A stretch of DNA of 64,000 nt, taken from positions 248,001-312,000 of the forward strand of contig CAVXAF010000012.1 of the NCBI GenBank assembly GCA_963759735.1. Reading direction: 5' to 3'. Below the pieces are notes generated by a model that was given only the letters and a program-made list of their open reading frames with translations, did not search any database and was not told the origin of the DNA. The stretch comes from Hyphomicrobium_A sp963759735. Its GTDB lineage: Bacteria > Pseudomonadota > Alphaproteobacteria > Rhizobiales > Hyphomicrobiaceae. Shown here in pieces: positions 1 to 7,976 of this stretch (within the stretch, counting starts at the first letter, position 1; each line of letters opens with the position of its first letter). The translations under genes and the position numbers were made by a program.

Positions 1-1423
1 GCCTAACGCGCGCCGCGGATTTGGTGAGGAGATTGTTGCGGAAGGCCGCGGCCATGCCCATGCCGATCAGCCAGCGACCATCACGCAGCTGACCGGGTTT
101 CGAATTGCGCTTGTTCCAGCCGAAGCGCTCAGCGCCTTCGCGCAGACACTGGACCAACTGACGCTGCGAAAATGGCGGATTTTTCGGCTTCGGATCGTCG
201 GGCACCTTCGCCTGCGGGTCGTCCGACGGTGGCTTTCCAGGATGATCGGGAACGACCTGCGTGTCGTTGATAATGCGGAACTGTACGGGGTCCAGGCCTA
301 GCCTTTCAGCGGCTTCGTCCATTGCGATTTCAAGCGCCATCATGCCGGGCGCTTCACCGGGAGCCCGCATGGCATTGCCTTCGGGGAGGTCGAGGACAGC
401 GAGCCGCATCGCTGTCATCCGGTTCGCTCCTGCATAGAGGAAGCGAGTTTGGAGTACCGCTGTCTCGGGCCCTCCGCCGGCGAGATCGCCTGACCAGCTT
501 TCGTGGCCGATCGCCGTGATCTTACCGTCCTGAGCGGCCCCGATCCGGATGCGCTGGATGGTGGCCGGGCGGTGCGTCGTGTTGTTGGGAATGAGGGGCC
601 GCGGCAGCGCGATCTTTACCGGCCTCCGCGCGACGCGGGCAGCGAGGGCCGCAAGGAGCGCATCGGCCCGCAAAAAGAGCTTGCCCCCGAATCCGCCGCC
701 GATGAAGGGCGAGATGAGACGCACGTTCTTCTTGGGGATGCCGAGCGTCTTCGCGAGATCCGTCACGCCCCAGTTGATCATCTGGTTGGAGGTCCAGAGC
801 GTAAGCTTGTCCCCCTCCCAACTCGCGATTGTCGCGTGCGGCTCCATCATCGAATGGGACTGATCGGGGGTGGTGTAGGTGGCGTCGACCTTCACAGCCG
901 CCGCAGCGAAAGCCTTTTCAAAATCCCCGACCGCAGTCTCGGGTGGACCGCTCGAGTCCGGTTTAGGCGGCTGAGCCGTGCCCTTCGCCGAAGCCAAACT
1001 GAAAGAACCATCGGCGCGGCTGTAGTCGACCTGGACGAGGCTTGCCGCAGCGCGAGCCTGCTCGAATGTCTCAGCCACCACAACGGCGATAGCCTGATGA
1101 TAGTGCTCTATGTCGGGGCCGCCGAGCAGGTTCGCGGTATTGTGCTCACCTTTGCCCAGCTTGCCTGCGTTTCTCGCGGTGACGATTGCGAGCACGCCAG
1201 GCGAGGCCTCCGCCTTGGAAAGGTCGATGGATGCAATGCGCCCCTTCGGGATGGCTGATCCGACGATATAACCGTAAGCGGAAGCAGGTTTCATATCGGA
1301 GTGTTCGTAAGCGTACCGGGCGGTGCCCGTCGTCTTAAGCGGTCCGTCGATGCGGTCGGTCGCCTTTCCGATCACCTTGAGCTGGTCGATAGGATTCGTC
1401 GTTGCCGGGGTGTCAAATTTCAT
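1..1423 (-). CDS. paoC: Aldehyde oxidoreductase, molybdopterin-binding subunit (PaoC-like), C-terminus cut by window edge
   Basis: Catalytic subunit of a xanthine-oxidase-family molybdenum enzyme; in the PaoABC family it oxidises aldehydes in the periplasm. The frame is open from ATG at 1423 to base 1, about 474 codons, so roughly the last third lies outside the window. The N-terminus (MKFDTPATTNPID) leads into the a/b-hammerhead domain (GxARYAYEHS, GRIASID), followed by a Moco-binding segment with the glycine-rich GGGFGGK motif. It starts 4 nt after the stop of the FAD subunit, so the three subunits form one operon. The large subunit has no signal of its own; in the family it is carried by the Tat signal of the Fe-S subunit. 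The substrate cannot be read from sequence. Confidence 0.88.
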   Translation of the reverse strand, partial: MKFDTPATTNPIDQLKVIGKATDRIDGPLKTTGTARYAYEHSDMKPASAYGYIVGSAIPKGRIASIDLSKAEASPGVLAIVTARNAGKLGKGEHNTANLLGGPDIEHYHQAIAVVVAETFEQARAAASLVQVDYSRADGSFSLASAKGTAQPPKPDSSGPPETAVGDFEKAFAAAAVKVDATYTTPDQSHSMMEPHATIASWEGDKLTLWTSNQMINWGVTDLAKTLGIPKKNVRLISPFIGGGFGGKLFLRADALLAALAARVARRPVKIALPRPLIPNNTTHRPATIQRIRIGAAQDGKITAIGHESWSGDLAGGGPETAVLQTRFLYAGANRMTAMRLAVLDLPEGNAMRAPGEAPGMMALEIAMDEAAERLGLDPVQFRIINDTQVVPDHPGKPPSDDPQAKVPDDPKPKNPPFSQRQLVQCLREGAERFGWNKRNSKPGQLRDGRWLIGMGMAAAFRNNLLTKSAARVR

Positions 1424-1427
1424 CTGG

Positions 1428-2378
1428 CTAGCCCCTTGCGTCGCTTAAAACCGCGTCGAGCGTGCGCTCCACCAACGGAAGCTTGAACGCATTGTCCTCG
1501 GTCGGCCGAGCATCGGCCAGGAGCTTCGCCGTGACCGCTCGTGGGCCTCGGGGTATCTCGGCTTCCGCTGCTTCTACGCGCCAGGGCTTGTGCGCGACGC
1601 CACCAAGGACAACACGGCACGCGCCATCCTTCTGCACAATCGCAGCAACAGAAATGAGCGCAAAGGCGTAAGAGGCACGGTCACGCACCTTGTGATAGAT
1701 GTGCTTGCCTCCCACAGGCTTCGGCAGCGTGACGGCGGTGATCAGCTCACCCGGTTCAAGCACGGTTTCAATATGCGGGGTGTCCCCGGGCAAGCGGTGG
1801 AAGTCGGCAATGGAGATTTTTCTTGTCTCTCCGTCGGGACGGACAGTCTCGACAGTTGCATCGAGCGCCCGCATCGCGACGGCCATGTCACTTGGATGCG
1901 TCGCAATGCACGCATCGCTTGTCCCGATGATTGCGTGTTGCCTTGTAAAGCCGCCGATCGCAGAGCAGCCGCTGCCAGGCTGACGCTTATTGCAAGGCAG
2001 GTTTGTGTCGTAGAAATAAGGGCAGCGCGTGCGCTGGAGTAAATTGCCAGCCGTCGTCGCCTTATTCCGCAGCTGCCCCGAGGCGCCGGCAAGCAGTGCG
2101 CGGGAGAGAAGACCGTACTCGCGGCGCACGCGCGGATCAGCGGCGAGATCTGTGTTGCGCACCAGCGCACCAATTCGCAAGCCCCCCTCCGGCGTCGCCT
2201 CGATGCGATCGAGGGCGAGAGAGTTGACGTCGATGAGATGCGGAGGAGTTTCGATCTCGAGTTTCATCAGATCGAGGAGATTGGTGCCGCCGGCGATGAA
2301 CTTGGCTTCGGGGCTTTGCGCCGCCTCTGCCGCTGCGTCTTGCGGCGACGTCGCGCGCGTATAGGTGAAGGACTTCAT
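1428..2378 (-). CDS. paoB: Aldehyde oxidoreductase, FAD-binding subunit (PaoB-like)
   Basis: FAD-carrying subunit of the same periplasmic aldehyde oxidoreductase, 316 aa, about the length of E. coli PaoB. The FAD-binding loop GGTNLLDLMK lies near residue 30. About residues 105-140 hold a cysteine-rich insertion (CPYFYD, CNKRQPGSGC) like the one that binds the additional [4Fe-4S] cluster of PaoB, which separates this group from ordinary xanthine dehydrogenase FAD subunits. I chose ATG 2378 (MKSFTYTR) because GGGAGGAA lies just upstream and the ATG overlaps the stop of the preceding gene by 4 nt (ATGA). The longer frame to 2435 would run into the 2Fe-2S subunit gene. Confidence 0.9.
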   Translation of the reverse strand: MKSFTYTRATSPQDAAAEAAQSPEAKFIAGGTNLLDLMKLEIETPPHLIDVNSLALDRIEATPEGGLRIGALVRNTDLAADPRVRREYGLLSRALLAGASGQLRNKATTAGNLLQRTRCPYFYDTNLPCNKRQPGSGCSAIGGFTRQHAIIGTSDACIATHPSDMAVAMRALDATVETVRPDGETRKISIADFHRLPGDTPHIETVLEPGELITAVTLPKPVGGKHIYHKVRDRASYAFALISVAAIVQKDGACRVVLGGVAHKPWRVEAAEAEIPRGPRAVTAKLLADARPTEDNAFKLPLVERTLDAVLSDARG

Positions 2379-3019
2379 GCCTTCCTCCCGGCGACCTCGG
2401 TCATCGCCTCGACAATGTTGGAATAGGCCCCGCACCGGCAGATGTTGCCGCTCATGCGCTCACGCAGCTCGCCCTCAGTGACAGCGGAAGCCGCCGTCAG
2501 GTCCCCCGTGACATGACTGGGAATGTTCTGCTCGATCTCCGCGAGCACGGCGACCGCGGAACAGATTTGCCCTGGCGTGCAGTAGCCGCACTGGTAGCCG
2601 TCATGGCGAATGAACGCACTCTGCATCGGATGTAGATGTTCGGGGGTGCCGAGCCCCTCGATGGTCGTCACCTTGTCACCTTCGTGCATGACCGCGAGGG
2701 TCAGGCAGGAATTTATGCGGCGGCCGTTCACGAGCACTGTGCAGGCGCCGCACTGGCCGTGATCGCATCCTTTTTTCGTGCCGGTCAGGAGCAGGTGTTC
2801 CCGCAGCGCATCGAGGAGCGTGGTGCGCGAGTTGATATGCAGCGCACGTTCCGCGCCATTCACGCTGAACGATACGCGCGAAAGCTGCGGCGAAACGGCC
2901 GCCCCGCGGCTGACTTCTCGCGTGTTCGCCTCGAATGGCGCAGCGACCGCGGCCGCCGAGGCAGCGCCGCCCGCCAGCAGGGCACGGCGGGAGAACTTGA
3001 GATCAATGGGTTTTGGCAT
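2375..3019 (-). CDS. paoA: Aldehyde oxidoreductase, 2Fe-2S subunit with Tat signal (PaoA-like)
   Basis: Iron-sulfur electron-transfer subunit, 214 aa from ATG 3019. The N-terminus holds a twin-arginine signal (SRRALLAGGAA), which fits export of the assembled complex to the periplasm. Two [2Fe-2S] sites are visible: a plant-ferredoxin-type CDHGQCGACTV with a later C, and the C-terminal CGYCTPGQIC with CRCGAY. The stop overlaps the paoB start by 4 nt. An in-frame TTG at 3043 would add 8 residues; the ATG is preferred although its Shine-Dalgarno (AGAAGG) is rather far. The cofactor chaperone usually encoded near such operons is not visible in the window; it could lie beyond base 1. Confidence 0.9.
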   Translation of the reverse strand: MPKPIDLKFSRRALLAGGAASAAAVAAPFEANTREVSRGAAVSPQLSRVSFSVNGAERALHINSRTTLLDALREHLLLTGTKKGCDHGQCGACTVLVNGRRINSCLTLAVMHEGDKVTTIEGLGTPEHLHPMQSAFIRHDGYQCGYCTPGQICSAVAVLAEIEQNIPSHVTGDLTAASAVTEGELRERMSGNICRCGAYSNIVEAMTEVAGRKA

Positions 3020-3436
3020 GTCCGGGCCCGCGCCTTCTGACAATCCCAGCGTCTGGACTTCTTCGCGATAAACCCGGCGACGTTCGGCGCGGTTCCGAAA
3101 TTTCCCGCGCTAGGCCAAGCAAGTCCTTCTGCCGCGGTCGTTTGCCGCTGCGGGAAGCGCTAGAACGCGCCTAAGTTACCGCAGCGCCGTGGGACGACTG
3201 AGATGTCGACTTCGGGTAAGCAGCCGACTTAAGGGCGGTGGCCGCGCGACTGAGGGCCAACGACCACATGTCGGTCGTCACGCCGCAGAACCCATTCCGT
3301 CCCGCATTTTTGTTGCGCTGTTCTGAGGTTCGGCGGCTTGCCTGTGCCGCCATGCACATTTGGCGTTAAGTGTCCGCCATCCCAGGCATTCTGCGCTTTG
3401 GTGAGCCGTCGTGAGTTCTGGTGAGCCGGTGTGAGC
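3020..3436. other. Intergenic region upstream of paoA; no gene seen
   Basis: About 400 nt between the paoA start and the 3' end of tRNA-Ser. No frame here has family resemblance or a good ribosome site. It should hold the paoABC promoter, but I see no clear -35/-10 pair. Its tRNA-side end carries the 10-nt phased repeat listed separately. Confidence 0.5.
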
Positions 3437-3440
3437 TGGC
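3401..3440. repeat. Four phased 10-nt repeats beginning GTGAG
   Basis: Four consecutive 10-mers each begin with GTGAG: GTGAGCCGTC, GTGAGTTCTG, GTGAGCCGGT, GTGAGCTGGC. The first and third share a 10-nt core (TGGTGAGCCG at 3399-3408 and 3419-3428). The last unit runs 4 nt into the encoded CCA end and discriminator base of tRNA-Ser. The function is unknown. Confidence 0.6.
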
Positions 3441-3526
3441 GGAAGGGGTGGGATTCGAACCCACGGTGGGCTTGCACCCACGGCGGTTTTCAAGACCGCT
3501 GCCTTAAACCACTCGGCCACCCTTCC
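3437..3526 (-). tRNA. tRNA-Ser (anticodon UGA)
   Basis: A 90-nt class II tRNA on the minus strand. The acceptor stem pairs GGAAGGG with CCCTTCC, followed by discriminator G and an encoded CCA (3437-3439). The anticodon loop CUUGAAA gives anticodon UGA (3490-3492), reading UCA serine codons. A long variable arm of the serine type and a standard T-loop (GGTTCGAATCC) are present. It stands alone between paoA and rlpA. Confidence 0.97.
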
Positions 3527-3701
3527 TCCGGCCTGCGCCGGGCAGCGGACCCTATACATGGGCGCTGCGTGCCTCAAGCCGGTTCCAATTTTTACCCAAT
3601 CTCAAGCCAGCCTTGGCATCGTTGCAACGGGTGCGGAGCGCTGATGCGCACGCCGCACGCGGGATCGGGACAGGCACCGCCACGCTGCGGCGATTGTAGG
3701 T

Positions 3702-4744
3702 ATGCGTTTGCCATCGAGCGGCCCAGCCATCAACGCCATAAGTCTGGCTGCGACGATGCTCATTGCCGCGGGCTGCACGGCCATGCTCACGGCGTGCTCG
3801 GGTGGGGGCGCATTCGACAGCGGCCTGGGCGTCAGCGCCAGTCCGCGCGTGACCCAGTCCGGATCGATCAGCAAGGGCGGCGGCACATACAAGGTGGGCA
3901 GGCCGTATCGGGTCGGCGGCCGCTGGTACCATCCGCGTGAAGACCGCAACTACGACCGGGTCGGGACGGCCTCCTGGTACGGCACCGCCTTTCATGGACG
4001 GCGCACGTCGAACGGCGAGGTCTACGACATGCATGCGCTGACGGCGGGGCACCCGACGTTGCCGATGCCGTCCTACGTCTACGTCACCAATGTGCAGAAT
4101 GGCCGCACGGTCCTGGTGCGCGTCAACGATCGCGGTCCCTATGCCAAGGATAGGCTCATCGACCTGTCGTACGGCACCGCGCGTATGCTCGGCTACCACA
4201 ACCGCGGTCTGGCGCGTGTGCGCGTACGCTACGCCGGCCGCGCCCCGCTAAATGGCGATGACAGCGCCGAGCGGCGTTTCCTGGCCGGGCAAAGTTGGTA
4301 CGCCAGCGGCGCTCCCAGGCACAGGCCGCTAGCGCGCCGGTGACGACCGGTTCGGTCAGCACCAAGCGCGTGCGCACCTTCGACTATGCTGCGGTCGGTG
4401 CACCACCGGCGCCGACATGGTCTGTCACCCAGTATCGGCGCGGCGAACTTGACGCGGCCAAGCAAGCCCAAGCCATCCTGACCAGGCCTGCTGCCGACAC
4501 CTACGTGCGCGTCGGACCGTTTGCCACGCGCGAAGAAACCGAACGGCTGCGACATGTCTTGGCGGGCAACGACGCCTGCATCGTCGAAGCCAGTGGAAGT
4601 CGCGAAGCCCCGGCCTATGGCGTGCGTTTGGGGCCGTATGACGACGTGGAAGCTGCCGCGGCGATGGCGCGAATTGCCGCCGCCGGCTTTAACCCTGAAG
4701 CTGGTCCGCAGGCAGCCGCGGCCGCTGGTGGCCTCGGTCGTTGA
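3702..4744 (+). pseudogene. rlpA: RlpA-type septal-ring lytic transglycosylase lipoprotein, reading frame interrupted
   Basis: RlpA cleaves denuded peptidoglycan glycan strands. The first frame (3702-4343) has a lipoprotein signal (LTAC, Cys about residue 32) and the double-psi beta-barrel domain with GTASWYG, FHGRRTSNGE and VRVNDRGPY. The usual C-terminal SPOR domain lies in another frame that ends at 4744, with the two repeats YVRVGPF and YGVRLGPY. Both frames are open together only over about 4262-4340, so a -1 shift, equivalent to one missing base, lies there. The interval length of 1043 nt (3n+2) agrees. I see no slippery heptamer. Either a sequence error or true loss of the SPOR domain would explain it. 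Confidence 0.82.
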
Positions 4745-4808
4745 CAGGAGCGGCACCCTGACGGGATAGTCGCTGCGCGTCACGCCAATCCGCAAGGTGC
4801 AATGCGCA

Positions 4809-5993
4809 ATGCCCTATTACTTTCGTCATCGCCTGGCGGTTTTATCGCTGCTCCTTAGCGCCGTCGCGTTGCTGGCGCCGCATGCCGCGTCCGCCCAGGG
4901 TGGATTTACGACGCGCGCCAAGGCCGCCGTGCTGCTCGATGCGGACACGGGAGCAATTTTCTATCAGTTCAACGCCGACGAGCCGCTACCGCCTGCTTCG
5001 GTTTCGAAGTTGATGACGGCCGCTGTCGTATTCCGCGCCCTAAAAGACGGCCGCATCAAGCTCACCGACGAGTTCGAGATGAGCGAGCATGCCTGGCGCA
5101 CGGGCGGGGCACCTTCGCGCACGTCCTCGATGTTCGTGCCCATTCACACGACGGCGACCGCCGACGACCTCATCAAGGGCATGCTGATCCAGTCGGCGAA
5201 CGACGCCGCGATCTGTCTCGCCGAAGCGCTGGGCGGCACCGAAGAACAGTTCGCCAAGCGCATGGCCGTCGAAGCCAAGCGCATCGGTCTCACCAAGTCG
5301 ACTTTCGCCAACCCGACCGGCCTCTATGATCCCAACCAGCTGATGACGGCGCGGGACATCGCCCAGTTGGCTAACTTCCTGATGAAGGAATACCCGGCGC
5401 TCTATCCGATTTTCTCCCAGAAGGAGTTCGTCTACACCAAGTACAAATTCCGAAACCGCAACCCGCTGCTGTTCGTCGAGGGCCTCGGCGCGGACGGTCT
5501 CAAGACCGGTCAAGTCAAGCAGAGCGGCTACAATCTGGCCGGCTCGGCGGTGCAGAACGGCAAGCGGCTGATCGTTGTCGTCATGGGTCTTGCCACTGAG
5601 AACGAGCGCACGGCCGAAGCCAAGAAGCTGCTGGACTGGGGATTCAATGCCTTCGCACCGTTCAAGCTATTCAACGCCGGCGAGGCGGTGGGCAGCGCGC
5701 GCGTCTGGGGTGGCGAGCAGTTCTACGTCCCGCTGACCGGCAACGGTCCGGTGATGGTGATGCTGCCGCGCGTGCCGGAGAACCCGCGCCTCAAGGGCGA
5801 GATCACCTACGACGGGCCGCTGAAGCCGCCGATCAAGAAGGGCGACAAGGTGGCCACCCTGCGGGTCACCAGCCAAGCTAATGCCGTAGCCGAGGTGCCC
5901 CTGTATGCCGCCGAGGACGTCGAAGCAGGCGGACTGATGCGGCGCGGTCTCGATTCCCTTGCGCATCTGGCGCTGAGCTGGGTGCCGCTGTAG
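4809..5993 (+). CDS. D-alanyl-D-alanine carboxypeptidase (PBP5/6 family)
   Basis: Low-molecular-weight penicillin-binding protein that trims the terminal D-Ala from peptidoglycan stem peptides in the periplasm; 394 aa. A signal peptide ends near AASAQ. The serine-acylase motifs are complete: SVSK (SxxK), SAN (SxN) and LKTG (KTG). The C-terminal beta-rich domain and a final hydrophobic/amphipathic stretch fit membrane attachment of the PBP5 group. ATG 4809 is favoured over GTG 4797 because AAGGTG lies about 10 nt before it. It follows rlpA, another wall hydrolase, and precedes tmk, a common order in this group. Confidence 0.93.
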   Translation: MPYYFRHRLAVLSLLLSAVALLAPHAASAQGGFTTRAKAAVLLDADTGAIFYQFNADEPLPPASVSKLMTAAVVFRALKDGRIKLTDEFEMSEHAWRTGGAPSRTSSMFVPIHTTATADDLIKGMLIQSANDAAICLAEALGGTEEQFAKRMAVEAKRIGLTKSTFANPTGLYDPNQLMTARDIAQLANFLMKEYPALYPIFSQKEFVYTKYKFRNRNPLLFVEGLGADGLKTGQVKQSGYNLAGSAVQNGKRLIVVVMGLATENERTAEAKKLLDWGFNAFAPFKLFNAGEAVGSARVWGGEQFYVPLTGNGPVMVMLPRVPENPRLKGEITYDGPLKPPIKKGDKVATLRVTSQANAVAEVPLYAAEDVEAGGLMRRGLDSLAHLALSWVPL

Positions 5994-6056
5994 CCCGCAG
6001 GCGCCTGCCATGGTACCGACGCAGCACGGCTGTGGCTGCTTAGGACCGCGATCATC

Positions 6057-6713
6057 GTGCTCGGCAAGTTCATCACCTTCGAAGGCGGAGAAGGGTCCGG
6101 CAAGTCGACCCAGGCACGGTTGCTGTCCGAGCAGCTGTGGCGCGTCGGCGTACATACCTTCATCACCCGCGAGCCGGGCGGCTCGCCCTTCGCCGAAGCG
6201 CTGCGCCAGGTTATTCTCGATCCCAATATGCCGGCGCATTCGCCCCTGTCGGAGGCCCTGCTGTTCTATGCGGCGCGCGCCGACCATCTGGACAACACGG
6301 TGCGCCCGGCGCTCAATTCGGGGCTGTGGGTAATCTGCGACCGCTTCATCGATTCAACACGGGTCTACCAGGGCATCGCCGGCGGGCTGCCCGGCGAAGT
6401 GATCGACGTGCTGAACCACATGATCGTGAGCCCGACCTTTCCCGACCTCACCATCGTCCTCGACATTCCCGCTGAGCTGGGCCTCGGGCGCGCCCACAGC
6501 CGGCGCGTCGACAAGGTCAATCCCGACACCGAGGCGGACGCCTATGAAAAGCGCGACCTCGGCTTCCATTGGAAGCTGCGCGACGCGTTCCGGAACATCG
6601 CCAAGGCCGAACCCGAGCGCTGCGTGCTGATCGATGCGGGCCAGGACGAGGGTGCCGTCTTCGCCGAGGTGTGGCGTGCGGTGCAGACGCGCCTGTTTGC
6701 TCCGGCACGCTGA
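6057..6713 (+). CDS. tmk: Thymidylate kinase
   Basis: Phosphorylates dTMP to dTDP in the cytoplasm; 218 aa, normal length. The P-loop is near the N-terminus (GGEGSGKST). The DR(F/Y) motif is visible as CDRFIDST, and a lid region with arginines (HSRRVDK) follows. The start is GTG 6057; I see no ATG that preserves the conserved LGKFITFEG segment. The stop overlaps the holB start by one base (TGATG), so the two are translationally coupled. Confidence 0.95.
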   Translation: MLGKFITFEGGEGSGKSTQARLLSEQLWRVGVHTFITREPGGSPFAEALRQVILDPNMPAHSPLSEALLFYAARADHLDNTVRPALNSGLWVICDRFIDSTRVYQGIAGGLPGEVIDVLNHMIVSPTFPDLTIVLDIPAELGLGRAHSRRVDKVNPDTEADAYEKRDLGFHWKLRDAFRNIAKAEPERCVLIDAGQDEGAVFAEVWRAVQTRLFAPAR

Positions 6714-7846
6714 TGGCACGCGCGCCCGCCACGGCCGAGATGGAGGAACTGCCCGAGGCCGACCGTCTTGAAAGCTTTCCCCACCCGCGAAATACCGTCC
6801 AGCTGTTCGGTCACGCGGCGGCCGAGCGCACGCTGGCCGAAGCACTGCACAGCGGGCGCACTCACCACGCTTGGCTGATTGCCGGGCCGCGCGGCATCGG
6901 CAAGGCGACGCTCGCCTATCGTTTTGCTCGCGCGGCACTCGCCGCTGCCGAGGAACGCGATCCATCCGGCGCCAGTCTCGCCATCGCGCCCACCACGACC
7001 GCCAGCCGGCAGGTGCGGGCGCTGTCCCATCCTGGGCTGCTGCTGATCCGTCGTCCGTACGACGTGAAGGCCAAGCGCCTTGCCACCGGCATCCCGGTCG
7101 ATGAGGTGCGCCGGCTGCGCTCGTTCCTGTCGCATCGCGCTGCCGGCGATGGCTGGCGCGTCGTCATCGTCGATGAGGCGAACGAGCTGAACGTCAATGC
7201 CGCCAATGCGCTCCTGAAGTCGCTCGAGGAGCCGCCGGAACGCACCGTGTTCGTGCTGGTGTCGTCGGCGCCGGGCCAGCTCGTGCCGACTATCCGCTCG
7301 CGCTGCCGTGTGCTCCCCTTGCAGCCGCTCGACGCCGAGGCGTTACGTGCCGCCGCCGGTCAGGCGCTCGCGGCTGCCGGCCTGCCCGGGCCTACGGCCA
7401 CCGATTGGGAGCCGCTCGAGCAGCTGGCGGGCGGCAGCGTCGGACGGCTGCTCGGCCTCTTCGGCGCGGGCGGTCTGCAATTGCAGGCGCGCGTCGGAAA
7501 ATTGCTGGACCCACTACCGCGCGTTGACTGGCGGACGGTGCATGCACTCGCCGATGAGCTACAACCCATCGCCGCGCACGAGCGGTTCGAGCTGTTTTTC
7601 GAATTGCTGCAGGACCAGCTCGCCCGTCTCATTCGCGCTGCGGCGGCAGGGGAGGGCACCGGCGAGGATCGCGCCCTGGCCGACCGTCTGATCGGGGGGG
7701 CCCGGCTTGCGTCGTTTGCCGCCCTGTGGGAAAGAATAGCCCGCGAAAAGGCCGATACACTTGCGCTCAACCTCGATCGCAAGAGCCTCATTTTAGAGAC
7801 CGTGGCTGGCCTAGCGGCCGCGGCGCAAGACCGAAAGCCCGCCTGA
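6713..7846 (+). CDS. holB: DNA polymerase III subunit delta'
   Basis: Clamp-loader subunit that, with delta and tau/gamma, opens and loads the beta sliding clamp; 377 aa. The AAA+ fold is recognisable: a degenerate P-loop GPRGIGKAT (the usual Ser/Thr after Lys is Ala, as expected for the non-ATPase delta' subunit), then VDEANELN and LLKSLEEPPERT, and a sensor-like segment TIRSRCR. The zinc-binding cysteines of enteric delta' are not obvious. The longer open frame to 6569 lies inside tmk and is rejected in favour of ATG 6713 coupled to the tmk stop. Confidence 0.92.
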   Translation: MARAPATAEMEELPEADRLESFPHPRNTVQLFGHAAAERTLAEALHSGRTHHAWLIAGPRGIGKATLAYRFARAALAAAEERDPSGASLAIAPTTTASRQVRALSHPGLLLIRRPYDVKAKRLATGIPVDEVRRLRSFLSHRAAGDGWRVVIVDEANELNVNAANALLKSLEEPPERTVFVLVSSAPGQLVPTIRSRCRVLPLQPLDAEALRAAAGQALAAAGLPGPTATDWEPLEQLAGGSVGRLLGLFGAGGLQLQARVGKLLDPLPRVDWRTVHALADELQPIAAHERFELFFELLQDQLARLIRAAAAGEGTGEDRALADRLIGGARLASFAALWERIAREKADTLALNLDRKSLILETVAGLAAAAQDRKPA

Positions 7847-7976
7847 AAGATGCACGCGCAGCGCCATTTCACAGCGATCCGCCCGCGCCTCGCCCGAATG
7901 TGAGGCGGCAGCTGGCCTGTGCCGGCCCTTGCGATCCCTCGCCTAACTGCATCTCCTTTCCGAGGACCCAAAGTCC

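Noticed and set aside
4262..4342. Programmed -1 frameshift in rlpA
   Set aside because: No X XXY YYZ slippery heptamer or downstream pseudoknot was seen; an indel is simpler.
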